The notes: a model not told the origin generated them from the sequence alone. Positions 8,657 through 18,759 are shown, counted from the stretch's first letter. The stretch is DNA of 64,000 nucleotides from Caulobacter sp. (GCA_021741355.1 JAIOXZ010000008.1:1-64000); one strand, 5' to 3'. A program made the numbers and translations.

Positions 8657-9827
8657 GGACCAGCTCGCGCATGGCCTTGTCCAGTCCGTCGATGGTCAGC
8701 GGATACATCCGGTCGTTGACCAGCTGCTTCATCACCCCGATCGACTGGGTGTAGTCCCAGTGGCGTTCGGCGGTCGGGTTGAGCCAGACGACGTTGTTGT
8801 AGATCTCGGTCACGCGGTCGACCCAGATGGCGCCGGGCTCCTCGTTCCAGTGCTCCACGCTGCCGCCCGGGTAGGTGATCTCGTAGGGGCTCATGGTCGC
8901 GTCGCCGACGAAGATGACCTTGTAGTCGCTGGGGAACTTGTGGAGCACGTCCCAGGTGCTCTGCTTCTCCGTCTGGCGGCGGCGGTTGTCCTTCCACACG
9001 CTCTCGTAAAGGCAGTTGTGGAAGTAGAAGAACTCGAGGTTCTTGAACTCGGTCCGGGCCGCGCTGAACAGCTCCTCACAGAGCTTGATGTGGCTGTCCA
9101 TCGAGCCGCCGATGTCGAAAAAGATCAGCACCTTGATCTTGTTGCGGCGCTCGGCGCGCATGGTGATGTCGAGGTAGCCCTTGCGGGAGGTGTTCTTGAT
9201 CGTGCCGTCGAGATCCAGCTCGTCCGGCGCCCCCTCGCGGGCGAACTTGCGCAGCCGGCGCAGGGCCACCTTGATGTTGCGGGTGCCCAGCTCGACCGAG
9301 TCATCGAGGTTCTTGTATTCGCGCTTGTCCCAGACCTTGACGGCCTTGCCGTGGCGGCCCTTGTCCTGGCCGATGCGCACGCCTTCGGGATTGTAGCCGT
9401 TGGCGCCGAACGGGCTGGTGCCGCCGGTGCCGATCATCTTGTTGCCGCCCTCGTGGCGCTTCTTCTGCTCTTCCAGCCGCTTCTGGAGCATCTCCATCAG
9501 CTTGTCGAAGCCGCCCATGGCCTCGATCTCGGCCTTCTCCTCGTCGGTCAGGAATTTCTCGGTCAGCAGCTTGAGCCACTCGGCCGGAATCTCCGGATTG
9601 CCGGCGTCGCCAACCATCTCCAGGCCCTTGAAGACATGGCCGAAGACCTGGTCGAACTTGTCGAGATTCTTCTCGTCCTTCACCAGGGCGGAGCGGGACA
9701 GGTAGTAGAAGTCCTCGACCTTGTGCTCGATGACCGCCTTGTCCATCGCCTCCATGAGCATCAGGTATTCCTTCAGCGTCACGGGGACCTTGGCCTCCCG
9801 CAGCGCGGTGAAGAAGTTCATGAACAT
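8646..9827 (-). CDS. VWA-domain protein, CoxE-like
   Basis: 393 residues from ATG 9827 (an ATG two codons later is an alternative). The ATG at 9827 is chosen because the longer open frame runs through a palindromic repeat. The N-terminal half is helical and acidic. The C-terminal half is a von Willebrand A domain with a metal-binding DIGGSMD motif (canonical DxSxS, here with Gly at the second position, as in some CoxE-type proteins). Such proteins usually act with a MoxR-type AAA ATPase as metal-dependent chaperones, but no ATPase gene is adjacent. The downstream methyltransferase overlaps by 11 bp. Confidence 0.85.
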   Translation of the reverse strand: MFMNFFTALREAKVPVTLKEYLMLMEAMDKAVIEHKVEDFYYLSRSALVKDEKNLDKFDQVFGHVFKGLEMVGDAGNPEIPAEWLKLLTEKFLTDEEKAEIEAMGGFDKLMEMLQKRLEEQKKRHEGGNKMIGTGGTSPFGANGYNPEGVRIGQDKGRHGKAVKVWDKREYKNLDDSVELGTRNIKVALRRLRKFAREGAPDELDLDGTIKNTSRKGYLDITMRAERRNKIKVLIFFDIGGSMDSHIKLCEELFSAARTEFKNLEFFYFHNCLYESVWKDNRRRQTEKQSTWDVLHKFPSDYKVIFVGDATMSPYEITYPGGSVEHWNEEPGAIWVDRVTEIYNNVVWLNPTAERHWDYTQSIGVMKQLVNDRMYPLTIDGLDKAMRELVRGR

Positions 9828-9908
9828 AGCGGACTCTCGAGTGTCGAACGGTTGTTTGACAGAGGATGGGGGCCAACCGCCGGCTTGTCCAGTTTCGCCG
9901 ATGCCGAT

Positions 9909-10006
9909 TGCGTCCTTCGACACGGCCCTTCGGGCCTGCTCAGGATGACGCGCACCGGGTTGCGTCATCCTGAGCAGCCCGCGGAGCGGGCGTGTCGAAG
10001 GACGCA
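9909..10006. repeat. 98-bp near-perfect palindrome (REP-like)
   Basis: Long inverted repeat. The outer arms read TGCGTCCTTCGACAC at 9909 and its complement ending at 10006. The inner arms, CTGCTCAGGATGACGC (9936-9951) and its complement (9962-9977), are perfect, with a 10-nt loop. Between them the arms carry their own GC-rich minihairpins. It sits between the tail of the GNAT gene and the start of the VWA gene. The sequence type resembles dispersed intergenic repeats of alphaproteobacteria. Confidence 0.85.
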
Positions 10007-10015
10007 TACTGACCC

Positions 10016-10531
10016 TCACCCCCGCCGCAAAATGAACTCCCGGTCGCGGGTCTGGCCGACGATGAACTCGTATTCGCCGACCTTTTCAAAGCCCATGCGG
10101 GCGTAGAGCCGTTGCGCGCCGTGGTTCTCCGACCAGACGCCGATCCACAGGCGGCGCGGGCCGTCCCGTTCCAGCCAGGCGAACGCCTCGGCCAGCAGGC
10201 GTGAGCCGGTCCCGTCGCCCTGGAGGCGCTTCAACAGATAGAGCCGCTTGAGCTCGCCACAGGTCGGGGTCACCTCGTCGTGCGGCAGGTCGCAGGCGCC
10301 GGCCATCGCATGCCCGACGACCTCGCCGTCGGCCTCGACCAGCCAGGCGGCCTTGGCCCGGTCAGCCAGATCGCGGCGCGTCTTCTCGAGCCCGTAGGCG
10401 CTCTCGAGGAAGTCCCGCAGGTCCTGCGGCGGATAGAGATGGCCGAACGTCTCGCTGAACGTCTCTGCGCCGATCCGGCTCAGGGCTTCAGCGTCTTCCG
10501 GCGTGGCGCGGCGGATGGTGGGGGCGGGCAT
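10016..10531 (-). CDS. GNAT-family N-acetyltransferase
   Basis: 171 residues, the length of a single GNAT domain. The acetyl-CoA binding segment is seen as the RLYLLKRLQGDGTGSRLL region (Q/R-x-x-G-x-G/A type, about residues 96-113). It is followed by the WIGVWSENHGAQRLYARMGF motif near residues 127-146, typical of RimI/PhnO-like small-molecule or peptide acetyltransferases. The substrate is not identifiable. It precedes the palindrome and VWA gene and is on the same strand as the secreted hydrolase that follows. Confidence 0.9.
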   Translation of the reverse strand: MPAPTIRRATPEDAEALSRIGAETFSETFGHLYPPQDLRDFLESAYGLEKTRRDLADRAKAAWLVEADGEVVGHAMAGACDLPHDEVTPTCGELKRLYLLKRLQGDGTGSRLLAEAFAWLERDGPRRLWIGVWSENHGAQRLYARMGFEKVGEYEFIVGQTRDREFILRRG

Positions 10532-10571
10532 GGGGCCTGAATAGCGTCCGCCCGCGACCTTTCAAGTGGCG

Positions 10572-11612
10572 TCAGCCGCCGGGCCCGCGCCACTTCACCG
10601 TCGCATCGAAGCCGGCGAGCCCGGCCATGCCGCCGTCGCGCAGCCATGCCTTCGCCTTCGGATCGTCCTTCAGCCAAGCGTCCCACCAGGCCAGGGACGC
10701 GGCCTTGATGATCCGGCGGTGGCGATCGTCGTTCGGCCGGGGCGCGCCGCCGACCTCCTGCCGGCCGGAGAAGACCATGTGGTCGCCCTCGGTGAGCAAC
10801 ACCAGCATCGATGGACCGCCGACAAAGGCGAAAGGTTTCAGGCGACCGACAACGACCTCGGCGGCGTTCTCGTCAGTCCGGATCGTGAAGCTGTCGTCAG
10901 TGCCGGTCAGTGACAGGAACGGCCGGGTGATGCCGCTGAACGCCCTTTCGTCGCCGCCATCCCGGGCGCCGGAGGGGCTCATCGCCAGGAAGGCCATGAA
11001 ACGGGGTTCGGGCATCGACCGTCCGTTCGGATAGACCTGACCGGCCATGGCCTGGGTGGTCACCGCGCCGAAGGAATGGCCGGACATGCCGATACGGCTC
11101 ATGTCGAGCAACCCCTGCAAGGGACCGGGCGCGGCGGTCATCGCCGCCAGCTGGTCCAGCGCGAACGGAATGTCGAGGAAGCGGTGGATCGTCACCATCG
11201 GATCCGCCGTCGCGCGGTTCAGCGCCGCGCGGTCGACGTTGCCGAGGTCCGGTCGGATGTTCCGCCAGATCGCGACGTCGGAGCCGGGATGCTGGACCAT
11301 CACCACGACGTAGCCGTGACTGGCCAGATGGTTGGCGTAATAGGCCGCGCCCCGCCGCGACCCGCCCAGCCCGTGCGAGAAGATCACGACCGGGACCGGG
11401 CCGGTGACGCCCTGCGGATAACGGATCAGCCACGGCACGGTCCGGTTCCGGCGGGCGTCCCGCCATTCGCCCTCGAGCACCGCGACGCTGTAGGCGCCCG
11501 GCGCACCGTAGTCGCTGATGGCGGCGGGGGCCGCGGCGACGTCGGCGGCCGGCGCCGGACCGGTCATCGCCAGGCTCGCGACCAGCGCGGCGATCAGGGG
11601 AACAAGGCGCAT
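10572..11612 (-). CDS. Secreted alpha/beta-hydrolase
   Basis: 346 residues from ATG 11612. The N-terminus is a signal peptide (Arg at 2, hydrophobic core, cleavage near AxA at about residue 22), so the product is probably periplasmic. The fold is alpha/beta-hydrolase of the dienelactone-hydrolase / platelet-activating-factor acetylhydrolase type. An oxyanion-loop HGLGG follows the first strand, and the nucleophile elbow is GHSFG (Ser). A late His follows EGDH, which fits the end of the triad. The substrate is unknown. It is divergent from the histone-deacetylase-like gene, with about 100 bp between starts. Confidence 0.85.
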   Translation of the reverse strand: MRLVPLIAALVASLAMTGPAPAADVAAAPAAISDYGAPGAYSVAVLEGEWRDARRNRTVPWLIRYPQGVTGPVPVVIFSHGLGGSRRGAAYYANHLASHGYVVVMVQHPGSDVAIWRNIRPDLGNVDRAALNRATADPMVTIHRFLDIPFALDQLAAMTAAPGPLQGLLDMSRIGMSGHSFGAVTTQAMAGQVYPNGRSMPEPRFMAFLAMSPSGARDGGDERAFSGITRPFLSLTGTDDSFTIRTDENAAEVVVGRLKPFAFVGGPSMLVLLTEGDHMVFSGRQEVGGAPRPNDDRHRRIIKAASLAWWDAWLKDDPKAKAWLRDGGMAGLAGFDATVKWRGPGG

Positions 11613-11716
11613 CCGGCGTCTCCGTGTCGATGGGCGTGAATCCTTCACGCGCCGGCGCCGCGGTTCCGTCGGGCGACGGGCTTCGCGGCGCGTGCGTCCC
11701 GCGCTAGCTTTGGTCC

Positions 11717-12634
11717 ATGACCCTCGCCCTCTATACCCACGCTGCGATGCTCGGCCACCGACAGGGCGCCGGCCACGCCGAACGGCCGGAGCGGCTTGAG
11801 GCCGTGATCGGAGCGCTGGACGACTCGACCTTGGCGCTCGAACGGCATGACGCGCCGATGGTCGGGATCGATGACCTGCTGCGCGTTCACCCGCAAGCCT
11901 ACCTCGATCTTGTCCACGCCGCGGGGCAGGGTGACGGCCTGACGCGGCTGGATCCCGATACGGCCATGGGCCCCGGCAGCCTGGAGGCGGCGTCCCGCGC
12001 CGCCGGCGCCCCGGTCGCGGCCGTTCGGGCGGTCGCGGGCGGAGAGCACGACCGCGCCTTCTGCGCCGTCCGGCCGCCGGGACACCATGCCGAGCCGCAA
12101 CGGGCGATGGGCTTCTGCGTCTATTCGAACCTGGCCGTCGCCGCCCGCGCCGCACAGGCTGCGGGGCTGGCGCGGGTGGCGGTGGTGGATTTCGACGTCC
12201 ACCACGGGAACGGAACCCAGGCCGCCTTCGAGAATGATCCGACCCTGTTCCTGGCCTCGATTCACCAACGGCCGCTGTACCCCGGCACCGGGGATCCGTC
12301 CGAGACCGGCGTCGGCAATATCGTCAACGGCGTGGTCGGTCCCCATTCGGCCCGCGAGAAGTGGCGCCGGGTGTTCGAGGGCCTGATGGCCCACGTCGAC
12401 GCCTTCGCGCCGGACCTGATCCTGATCTCGGCCGGCTTCGACGCCCACGTCCGCGACCCGCTGGCCAGCCAGTCGCTGGAGGCCGAGGATTTCGCCTGGG
12501 CGACCCGCGCGATCGTCTCGGTGGCGAACGGCCGCTCCAGGGGCCGGGTTGTTTCCTCGCTCGAGGGTGGTTACGACTTGGAGGCGCTGGGGCGTTCGGC
12601 CCTGGCGCATGTGCAGGCGTTGCGGGACGTCTGA
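11717..12634 (+). CDS. Histone-deacetylase-family protein
   Basis: 305-residue zinc-dependent amidohydrolase of the bacterial HDAC / acetoin-utilisation / acetylpolyamine amidohydrolase superfamily. Hallmarks: RPPGHH with tandem His at about 123-124, the metal-binding DFDVHHGNGTQ segment, and SAGFDAH with the second metal Asp. A late EGGYDL segment carries the conserved Gly-Tyr. Members deacetylate polyamines or lysine side chains; which applies cannot be told here. It is divergent from the secreted hydrolase and followed after 57 bp by a phosphatase-like gene. Confidence 0.93.
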   Translation: MTLALYTHAAMLGHRQGAGHAERPERLEAVIGALDDSTLALERHDAPMVGIDDLLRVHPQAYLDLVHAAGQGDGLTRLDPDTAMGPGSLEAASRAAGAPVAAVRAVAGGEHDRAFCAVRPPGHHAEPQRAMGFCVYSNLAVAARAAQAAGLARVAVVDFDVHHGNGTQAAFENDPTLFLASIHQRPLYPGTGDPSETGVGNIVNGVVGPHSAREKWRRVFEGLMAHVDAFAPDLILISAGFDAHVRDPLASQSLEAEDFAWATRAIVSVANGRSRGRVVSSLEGGYDLEALGRSALAHVQALRDV

Positions 12635-12691
12635 CCGGCGCCGGAAACGGTCCGTGTCAGGCACAGCGTCGCTCATCTACTCCGGGGGATC

Positions 12692-13315
12692 ATGGTCGAG
12701 GTGCGCGCCATCGACGATGTTGTAGCGACGCTGGAGGTCGCGCGCCCGGGCGCGGTGATTCTCGCGCGGCACGGCGAACCGGACCTGTCGCGCAAAATTC
12801 TGCTGAATGCCGAGGGCTACCGCCGCTGGTGGGCGACCTACGAGACCAGAGGGCTGCGCGATGGCCAGACGGCGCCCGATGATCTGAAAGCCGTCGCGGG
12901 CGCCGCGGGCGCGATCATCGCGTCGACCCGGCCGCGCTCCGTGGAAACCGCGCTCGCGGTCTGCAACGGCAGGGCGTTCGCCCGGGATCCGATGTTCATT
13001 GAAGCGCCGTTGCCGCCGCCGCCGTTTCCGCGGTGGTTTCTGCTGTCGCCGCGCCTGTGGGGGTTCATTTCCCGGTTCTGGTGGTGGTTCTTCAATCACC
13101 ACGGCGAGGAGGAAAGCCGCGCCCAGGCCGAGGCGCGCGCCGCCCAGGCCGCCGCCGTGGTCGCGGACCTGGCGTCCGGCGGCCAGGACGTGCTGATCGT
13201 GGCGCATGGGTTCTTCAACACCATGATCGGCGAGGCCCTGAAACGTCAGGGCTGGCGCTGCACCGACGACCAGGGTTTCCGCTACTGGCGGGCCCGGCGC
13301 TTCGAGCGGCATTAA
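12692..13315 (+). CDS. Histidine phosphatase family protein
   Basis: 207 residues. The phosphoglycerate-mutase-like signature is ARHGEP near residues 24-29, with the phospho-accepting His in RHG. The second catalytic His is in VAHGFFN near residues 170-176. The middle contains a Trp/Phe-rich stretch (about 115-135) that is unusual for the family and could be a membrane-associating helix. A GGGGG run just before ATG 12692 is a strong ribosome-binding site. The substrate is unknown. Confidence 0.85.
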   Translation: MVEVRAIDDVVATLEVARPGAVILARHGEPDLSRKILLNAEGYRRWWATYETRGLRDGQTAPDDLKAVAGAAGAIIASTRPRSVETALAVCNGRAFARDPMFIEAPLPPPPFPRWFLLSPRLWGFISRFWWWFFNHHGEEESRAQAEARAAQAAAVVADLASGGQDVLIVAHGFFNTMIGEALKRQGWRCTDDQGFRYWRARRFERH

Positions 13316-13389
13316 CGCTGGTCCGGAATCGGTCGATTGCTCCCTCCGCCACGCGCCATTAGGTTGGCCGGACTCTCCTGGAACACGAC

Positions 13390-13644
13390 ATGACCGACGC
13401 TCCCGCCATCGACACGGCCACCGCCGCCATGAGCTTCGAGGAAGCCCTCGCCGAGCTGGAGAAGATCGTCCAGCGGCTGGAGTCGGGCTCGGCGCCGCTT
13501 GAAGAGTCGATCTCGATCTATGAGCGCGGCGCGGCGCTGAAGGCCCATTGCGAGGCGCGGCTGGAGCAGGCGCGCCTGCGCGTCGAGAAGGTGGTGCTGA
13601 GCCAGGGCGGTGCGAGCGGCGTCGAGCCGGCCGAGTTCTCGTGA
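13390..13644 (+). CDS. xseB: Exodeoxyribonuclease VII small subunit
   Basis: 84-residue coiled-coil subunit of exonuclease VII, which degrades single-stranded DNA together with XseA. The core [19 protein letters not shown], followed by the LEESI-YERG region, matches the family closely; the protein is of standard length. It overlaps the next gene by 4 bp (GTGA). The arrangement xseB-ispA-dxs is the common alphaproteobacterial isoprenoid operon. The large subunit gene is not in this window. Confidence 0.95.
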   Translation: MTDAPAIDTATAAMSFEEALAELEKIVQRLESGSAPLEESISIYERGAALKAHCEARLEQARLRVEKVVLSQGGASGVEPAEFS

Positions 13645-14522
13645 GTCTGGCGCGCCGCATCGCCGAGACGGCTGACATCGTCACGGTCGCGCTCGACGAA
13701 CTGTTGCCGCGCGCGGATGGTCCCGAGACCCGGCTGATGGAGGCGATGCGCTACGCCGCGCTGGGGCCGGGCAAGCGCCTGCGGCCGTTCTTCGCCATCG
13801 AGACGGGCAAGATGTTCGACCTGCCGGAACGGCCGGTGCTGCGCGCGGCCTGCGCGCTGGAGTGCATCCACGCCTACAGCCTCGTCCATGACGACCTGCC
13901 GGCGATGGACGATGACGACGTCCGCAGGGGCCGTCCGACGGTTCACAAGCAGTACGATGAAGCGACCGCTATTCTCGCCGGGGATGCGTTGCAGACGGCG
14001 GCCTTCGAGATCCTGGCCCATCCCGACACCCATCCCGACGGCAATGTGCGGGCCGAACTGGTGCGCAAGCTGGCGTTCGCCTCGGGCGCCCAGGGCATGG
14101 CCGGCGGCCAGATGATCGATCTGCTGGGCATCCGCGAGGATCTGGGCGGCGTCGCCCGGATGCAGCGCCTGAAGACCGGCGCCCTGATCGCCTACGCCTT
14201 CGAGATCCCGTTGATCATCGCCCACGCCCAGGACGCCGAGCGCAGCGCCTTGATGGCTTTTGCACAGGATCTGGGTCTGGCCTACCAGATCGTCGACGAT
14301 CTGCTGGATGCCGAAGGCGATCCCGAGGAGCTGGGCAAGGCGGCCGGCGGCAAGGATGCGGCACGCGGCAAAACAAACTATGTAACCTTGCTGGGAACAG
14401 ACGCGGCGAAGGAACGGGTGGCTCATCTGGCCGATCAGACCCGCGCTCATCTCGACATGTTCGGCGAGCGCGCCGCAACCTTGCGGGCTTCGGTGGATTT
14501 CGTGCTGGACCGCAACTCGTAA
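13641..14522 (+). CDS. ispA: Farnesyl diphosphate synthase (polyprenyl synthetase)
   Basis: 293 residues; condenses isopentenyl diphosphate with dimethylallyl and geranyl diphosphate. The first Asp-rich motif is [10 protein letters not shown] (about residues 82-91) and the second is DDLLD (about 222-226), both complete. The GKRLRP segment binds diphosphate. A GTG start at 13641 overlapping the xseB stop is chosen, because it gives the family N-terminus; the longer frame upstream is shadowed by xseB. Chain length (C15) is inferred from the operon context and family. Confidence 0.93.
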   Translation: MSLARRIAETADIVTVALDELLPRADGPETRLMEAMRYAALGPGKRLRPFFAIETGKMFDLPERPVLRAACALECIHAYSLVHDDLPAMDDDDVRRGRPTVHKQYDEATAILAGDALQTAAFEILAHPDTHPDGNVRAELVRKLAFASGAQGMAGGQMIDLLGIREDLGGVARMQRLKTGALIAYAFEIPLIIAHAQDAERSALMAFAQDLGLAYQIVDDLLDAEGDPEELGKAAGGKDAARGKTNYVTLLGTDAAKERVAHLADQTRAHLDMFGERAATLRASVDFVLDRNS

Positions 14523-14563
14523 CCGCGCTTTCGTCGCGGCCATTGGTAATCGACGGATTTTTC

Positions 14564-16480
14564 ATGCCTCTCGCAACGCCGCTGCTCGACAAGGTTTCGT
14601 CGCCCGCCGACATCCGCGGCTATTCGGTCGCCGAACTGAAGCAACTGGCGAGTGAGCTGCGCGCCGAAACCATCGATGCGGTGTCGGTGACGGGCGGACA
14701 TCTGGGCGCGGGTCTGGGTGTGGTCGAGCTGACCGTGGCGCTGCACCACGTCTTCGAGACGCCGAAGGACATCGTCATCTGGGACGTCGGCCACCAAGCC
14801 TACCCGCACAAGATCCTCACCGGCCGCCGCGGCCGCATCCGCACCCTGCGCACCGGTGGCGGCCTCTCGGGCTTCACCAAGCGGGCCGAGAGTGAATACG
14901 ACCCGTTCGGCGCGGCCCATGCGGCGACCTCGATCTCGGCGGCGCTGGGCTTCTGCGCGGCGCGCGACGCCAAGGGGGAAACCAACAAGGTCGTGGCGAT
15001 CATCGGCGACGGCTCGATGAGCGCCGGCATGGCCTACGAGGCGATGAACAACGCCGCTGAAACGACGAAGCAGCTCATCGTCATTCTCAACGACAACGAC
15101 ATGTCCATCGCCCCGCCGGTCGGCGGGATGAGCGCCTATCTGGCGCGGATGGTCTCCAGCGGCGGCTACCAGTCGCTGCGCAAGCTCGGCAAGCAGGTCG
15201 CCGGCGCCTTCCCCAAGCCCGTGCAAAAGGCGATCGGCAAGGCCGAGGAGTTCGCCCGCGGCATGGTCACGGGCGGCACCTTCTTCGAGGAACTCGGCTT
15301 CCACTATGTCGGGCCGATCGACGGCCACGACCTGGACGCCCTGACCCCGGTGCTGAAGAACGCTCGCGACTTCGAGGGCAAGCCGGTGCTGGTTCACGTC
15401 GTGACCCAGAAGGGCAAGGGTTACGCCCCGGCCGAGAACGCCGCCGACAAGTACCACGGCGTGGTCAAGTTCAACGTCGTCACCGGTGAACAGGCCAAGG
15501 CCGCCGCCGGCCCTCCCGGCTACACCAAGGTGTTCGCCCAGGCCCTGATCAAGGAAGCGGAGAAGGACGACCGGATCGTCGCCGTCACCGCGGCCATGCC
15601 TTCGGGCACGGGTCTGGACCTGTTCGGCAAGGCCTTCCCGGACCGCACCTTCGACGTCGGCATCGCCGAGCAGCACGCCGTTACCTTCGCCGCCGGCATG
15701 GCCGCGGACGGGATGAAGCCGTTCTGCGCGATCTACTCGACCTTCCTGCAGCGCGGTTACGACCAGGTGGTCCACGATGTGGCGATCCAGCGCCTGCCGG
15801 TGCGGTTCGCGATGGATCGGGCGGGCCTCGTCGGCGCTGACGGCCCGACCCATGCCGGCAGCTTCGACATCGGCTTCATGGGCGCGCTGCCGGGCATGAT
15901 CCTGATGGCCGCCGCCGACGAGGTCGAGTTGGCCCGGATGGTCGCCACCGCCGCCGCCATCGATGACCGCCCCAGCGCCTTCCGCTATCCGCGCGGCGAG
16001 GGGCTGGGCCTGGACATGCCGGCCGTCAACGAACCGCTGGAGATCGGCAAGGGCCGTGTCGTCCGCGAAGGTTCGGCCGTGGCGATCCTGTCGTTCGGCA
16101 CCCGGCTGGCTGAAAGCCTCAAGGCCGCGGACCTGCTGGCCGCGCGCGGCCTGACCGCGACCGTGGTCGACGCCCGCTTCGCCAAGCCGCTCGATATCGA
16201 GCTGATCCTGCGTCTGGCGCGTGAGCACGAAGCCCTGATCACCGTCGAGGAAGGCGCGATGGGCGGCTTCGGCGGCTTCGTGCTGCAGGCCCTGGCCGAG
16301 CACGGCGCGCTGGATCGCGGCCTGAAGGTCCGCACGCTGGTGCTGCCGGACGTCTTCCAGGACCAGGACAAGCCGGACCTGATGTACGCCCAGGCCGGTC
16401 TCGACGCGGAAGGCATCGCCGTCGGCGCGCTGACCGCGCTCGGCGTCAGCAATGTCACCACGGCGGGGCGGCGGGCGTAG
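14564..16480 (+). CDS. dxs: 1-deoxy-D-xylulose-5-phosphate synthase
   Basis: 638 residues; thiamine-diphosphate enzyme that joins pyruvate and glyceraldehyde 3-phosphate in the first step of the MEP isoprenoid route. Visible marks: [14 protein letters not shown] and [11 protein letters not shown] in the N-terminal domain, the thiamine-diphosphate motif [13 protein letters not shown]...NDNDMS, and VGIAEQHA in the second domain. ATG 14564 matches the family start [10 protein letters not shown]; an in-frame TTG at 14543 is an alternative. It forms an operon with xseB and ispA. Confidence 0.96.
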   Translation: MPLATPLLDKVSSPADIRGYSVAELKQLASELRAETIDAVSVTGGHLGAGLGVVELTVALHHVFETPKDIVIWDVGHQAYPHKILTGRRGRIRTLRTGGGLSGFTKRAESEYDPFGAAHAATSISAALGFCAARDAKGETNKVVAIIGDGSMSAGMAYEAMNNAAETTKQLIVILNDNDMSIAPPVGGMSAYLARMVSSGGYQSLRKLGKQVAGAFPKPVQKAIGKAEEFARGMVTGGTFFEELGFHYVGPIDGHDLDALTPVLKNARDFEGKPVLVHVVTQKGKGYAPAENAADKYHGVVKFNVVTGEQAKAAAGPPGYTKVFAQALIKEAEKDDRIVAVTAAMPSGTGLDLFGKAFPDRTFDVGIAEQHAVTFAAGMAADGMKPFCAIYSTFLQRGYDQVVHDVAIQRLPVRFAMDRAGLVGADGPTHAGSFDIGFMGALPGMILMAAADEVELARMVATAAAIDDRPSAFRYPRGEGLGLDMPAVNEPLEIGKGRVVREGSAVAILSFGTRLAESLKAADLLAARGLTATVVDARFAKPLDIELILRLAREHEALITVEEGAMGGFGGFVLQALAEHGALDRGLKVRTLVLPDVFQDQDKPDLMYAQAGLDAEGIAVGALTALGVSNVTTAGRRA

Positions 16481-16687
16481 GGCGTCTACGCGCGAGGTCG
16501 GAAGGTCCGTATTGGCCACGAAACCCGTGGCGGCGTTCGACACCACGTGGCCGTTCGTGACGTCCGCCCTGGGGGCCTGCCGCCGCCGGCGCCAGCCGTT
16601 GACCCGGCAGGCACACAGCTACCCGCAATAGTTGCGCCACCTGGGGTTAGCGGACATAGTCCGAGCAGTATCGAGGGGCACACAAAC

Positions 16688-18067
16688 ATGTATTTCATTG
16701 CTGGCGGCTTGGCGCTCGGCGTCTTCGCCATTGGATTCCTGATCGCGCTTGTTCTGCGCCGGGTGGTCCCGACCAACGAAGTTCACATCGTCCAGCGCGG
16801 GCGGTCTCGGGTCAGCTACGGCGCCAGTCAGTCGGCCGGAAACGTCTACTACGAGTGGCCGGCCTTCCTGCCCAGGATCGGGGTTCTGGTGACCAAGTTC
16901 CCGGTCTCCATTTTTGACGTGAACCTGAAAGACTACGAGGCCTATGACACCGGGCGCCTCCCGTTCCGCGTGGACGTGCAGGCGTTCATGCGGATCGCAA
17001 AGTCGGACACGGCGGCGGAAAAGGTTGCCCATTTCGATGAGCTGCAACACCAGCTGTCCGGCATCCTTCAGGGTGCAGTCCGGAACGTGCTGGCCACCCA
17101 CAAGCTCGAAGACATCCTCGAAGCTCGATCGACTCTGGCCGAGGCTTTTACCGCCCAGGTAGACAATCAGCTTCAGGCGTGGGGCGTCGAGACGGTCAAG
17201 AACATTGAGTTCATGGATATCCGCGACAGCGCCAACTCGCAGGTCATCGCCAACATCATGGCGAAGGAAAAATCCCGCATCGACCGCGAGAGCCGGGAGG
17301 CGGTGGCAATGAACAGCCAGTTTGCCCAGACCAAGGAAATCGAGGCCGAACGCATCGTCGAGGTGAACAAGCAGGACGCTTTGCAGCAGGTCGGAATGCG
17401 GACGGCCGAGCAGGAAAAGCAGGTCGGCATCGCCAAGCAGGTCGCCGAGCAGGAGGTTCTGGTCGCCCAGAAGGACACCACCGAACGTGAGATGGATGTA
17501 AAGCTGGTCGCTGATACGCGCTCCGCCGAGATCGCCAAGGGGGTCGCGGAGGTTCAGGCCGCTCAGGAGCGCGAGGTCACGATCATCCGCGCCGAGGGGC
17601 AGCGCCAACAGCAGGTCATCGCCGCGGAGGCGGAACGTCAACGGCTGGAATTGGTCGCGCAAGGAACGCTGGCGCAGCAGAAGCTCGACGCCGAGGGACT
17701 ACTCGCGCAGGGCCAGAGCCGCGCCGAAGCCGAGCGGCTGCTGCTTCTGGCGCCGGTCTCCACGCAGATCGAACTCGCCAGGGAAATCGGCGGCAACGAC
17801 GGCTACCAGACCTACCTGGTGCGCGTGGAGCAAATCAAAGCCGGTCAGGCCGTGGGGGTCGCACAGGCTGAGGCTCTGAGCGCCGCCGACATCAAGGTGA
17901 TCGTGACGGGCGGCGACGTGCCCGCGGGTATGAACAGCATCACCGATGTGTTCAGCGCGAGGGGTGGCCAAGCTGTCGGAGCGATGCTGGAAGGGCTGGC
18001 TCAGACAGACGCAGGCAAGGCCGTGGTGGAGCGGGCGACAAAGGGCGCTGCAAAGCCCAAAGAGTAG
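16688..18067 (+). CDS. Flotillin-family (SPFH) membrane protein
   Basis: 459 residues. One N-terminal membrane helix (about residues 2-24), an SPFH/band-7 domain (about 30-190), then a long Ala/Glu/Arg-rich coiled coil (about 190-380) with the repeated E-A-E-R pattern of flotillins, and a small C-terminal domain. Such proteins form large membrane-associated oligomers that organise membrane microdomains. ATG 16688 was chosen because the membrane helix begins there. There is no NfeD-type partner gene next to it. It is probably monocistronic. Confidence 0.88.
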   Translation: MYFIAGGLALGVFAIGFLIALVLRRVVPTNEVHIVQRGRSRVSYGASQSAGNVYYEWPAFLPRIGVLVTKFPVSIFDVNLKDYEAYDTGRLPFRVDVQAFMRIAKSDTAAEKVAHFDELQHQLSGILQGAVRNVLATHKLEDILEARSTLAEAFTAQVDNQLQAWGVETVKNIEFMDIRDSANSQVIANIMAKEKSRIDRESREAVAMNSQFAQTKEIEAERIVEVNKQDALQQVGMRTAEQEKQVGIAKQVAEQEVLVAQKDTTEREMDVKLVADTRSAEIAKGVAEVQAAQEREVTIIRAEGQRQQQVIAAEAERQRLELVAQGTLAQQKLDAEGLLAQGQSRAEAERLLLLAPVSTQIELAREIGGNDGYQTYLVRVEQIKAGQAVGVAQAEALSAADIKVIVTGGDVPAGMNSITDVFSARGGQAVGAMLEGLAQTDAGKAVVERATKGAAKPKE

Positions 18068-18222
18068 CTTTGATCAGGTCCGTTCGGCCGCCCTTGAGGA
18101 TGTCAGCAAGCTGCACAGCGACCACCCATGGCTGCCGTTGAGAGCGTCATTTTGGCAGGCGCGGGTGAGCGGGGGCCCGCTCGGCGGATCGATGCCAACG
18201 CACCGGTTTGCGAGACCCTGAC

Positions 18223-18684
18223 CTAGACCCGGCAGGCCGAGAAGAACCGCGAGACGCCGGCGCGCTCCAGTGGCGAGGCGTCCAGATTGACCGTCCGGCC
18301 GCGATCCACGAGCGACAGGTCGCCGGTGCGGGCGAAGCGGGCCAGTGGGGCGGCGGCCGGATGGACCGAGGCCTGGATCATCTGACCCATGCCCGGGGCG
18401 GCCACGAGATCGCCGCGCAGTTGCTGGCGCTCGGCGCCGGAGGTGAGGGTGAGGCCCGCCCGCGGCGAACCGCCGAGCAGGGAAACGTCCACCGACCGGG
18501 CGCCGGGCTCGCAGGTCATCATCAGCACGACGTTGTCAGAGGACGGCGCGCCATAGGCCAGCTTGGGGCCCTCGCCTTCATTGTTCTGGTAGCTCCAGGC
18601 AAAGCCCGGCGCGACAGGGGATGACACGCAGCTGCCCATGAGCAGGGCCAGCATGGCGGTCGAGATGGCGAGTGTCCGGTGCAT
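18223..18684 (-). CDS. Hypothetical lipoprotein or secreted protein
   Basis: 153 residues with an N-terminal signal; a Cys at about residue 19 in LLMGSC could be a lipobox, although the -3 position is not ideal. The mature part is beta-rich with one further Cys pair (about 58 and near the C-terminus at 151) that could form a disulfide. No family was recognised. It lies 75 bp downstream of flgH on the same strand and may be a tail gene of the flgF-flgG-flgA-flgH operon, but a link to the flagellum is only positional. Confidence 0.6.
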   Translation of the reverse strand: MHRTLAISTAMLALLMGSCVSSPVAPGFAWSYQNNEGEGPKLAYGAPSSDNVVLMMTCEPGARSVDVSLLGGSPRAGLTLTSGAERQQLRGDLVAAPGMGQMIQASVHPAAAPLARFARTGDLSLVDRGRTVNLDASPLERAGVSRFFSACRV

Positions 18685-18759
18685 GAAACGCTCCTTCCCG
18701 AAGAGGGAACGCGCGGATCGACGTCTGGTTCAGATGTGTTAACGCGCCCGGGCCGTCCG

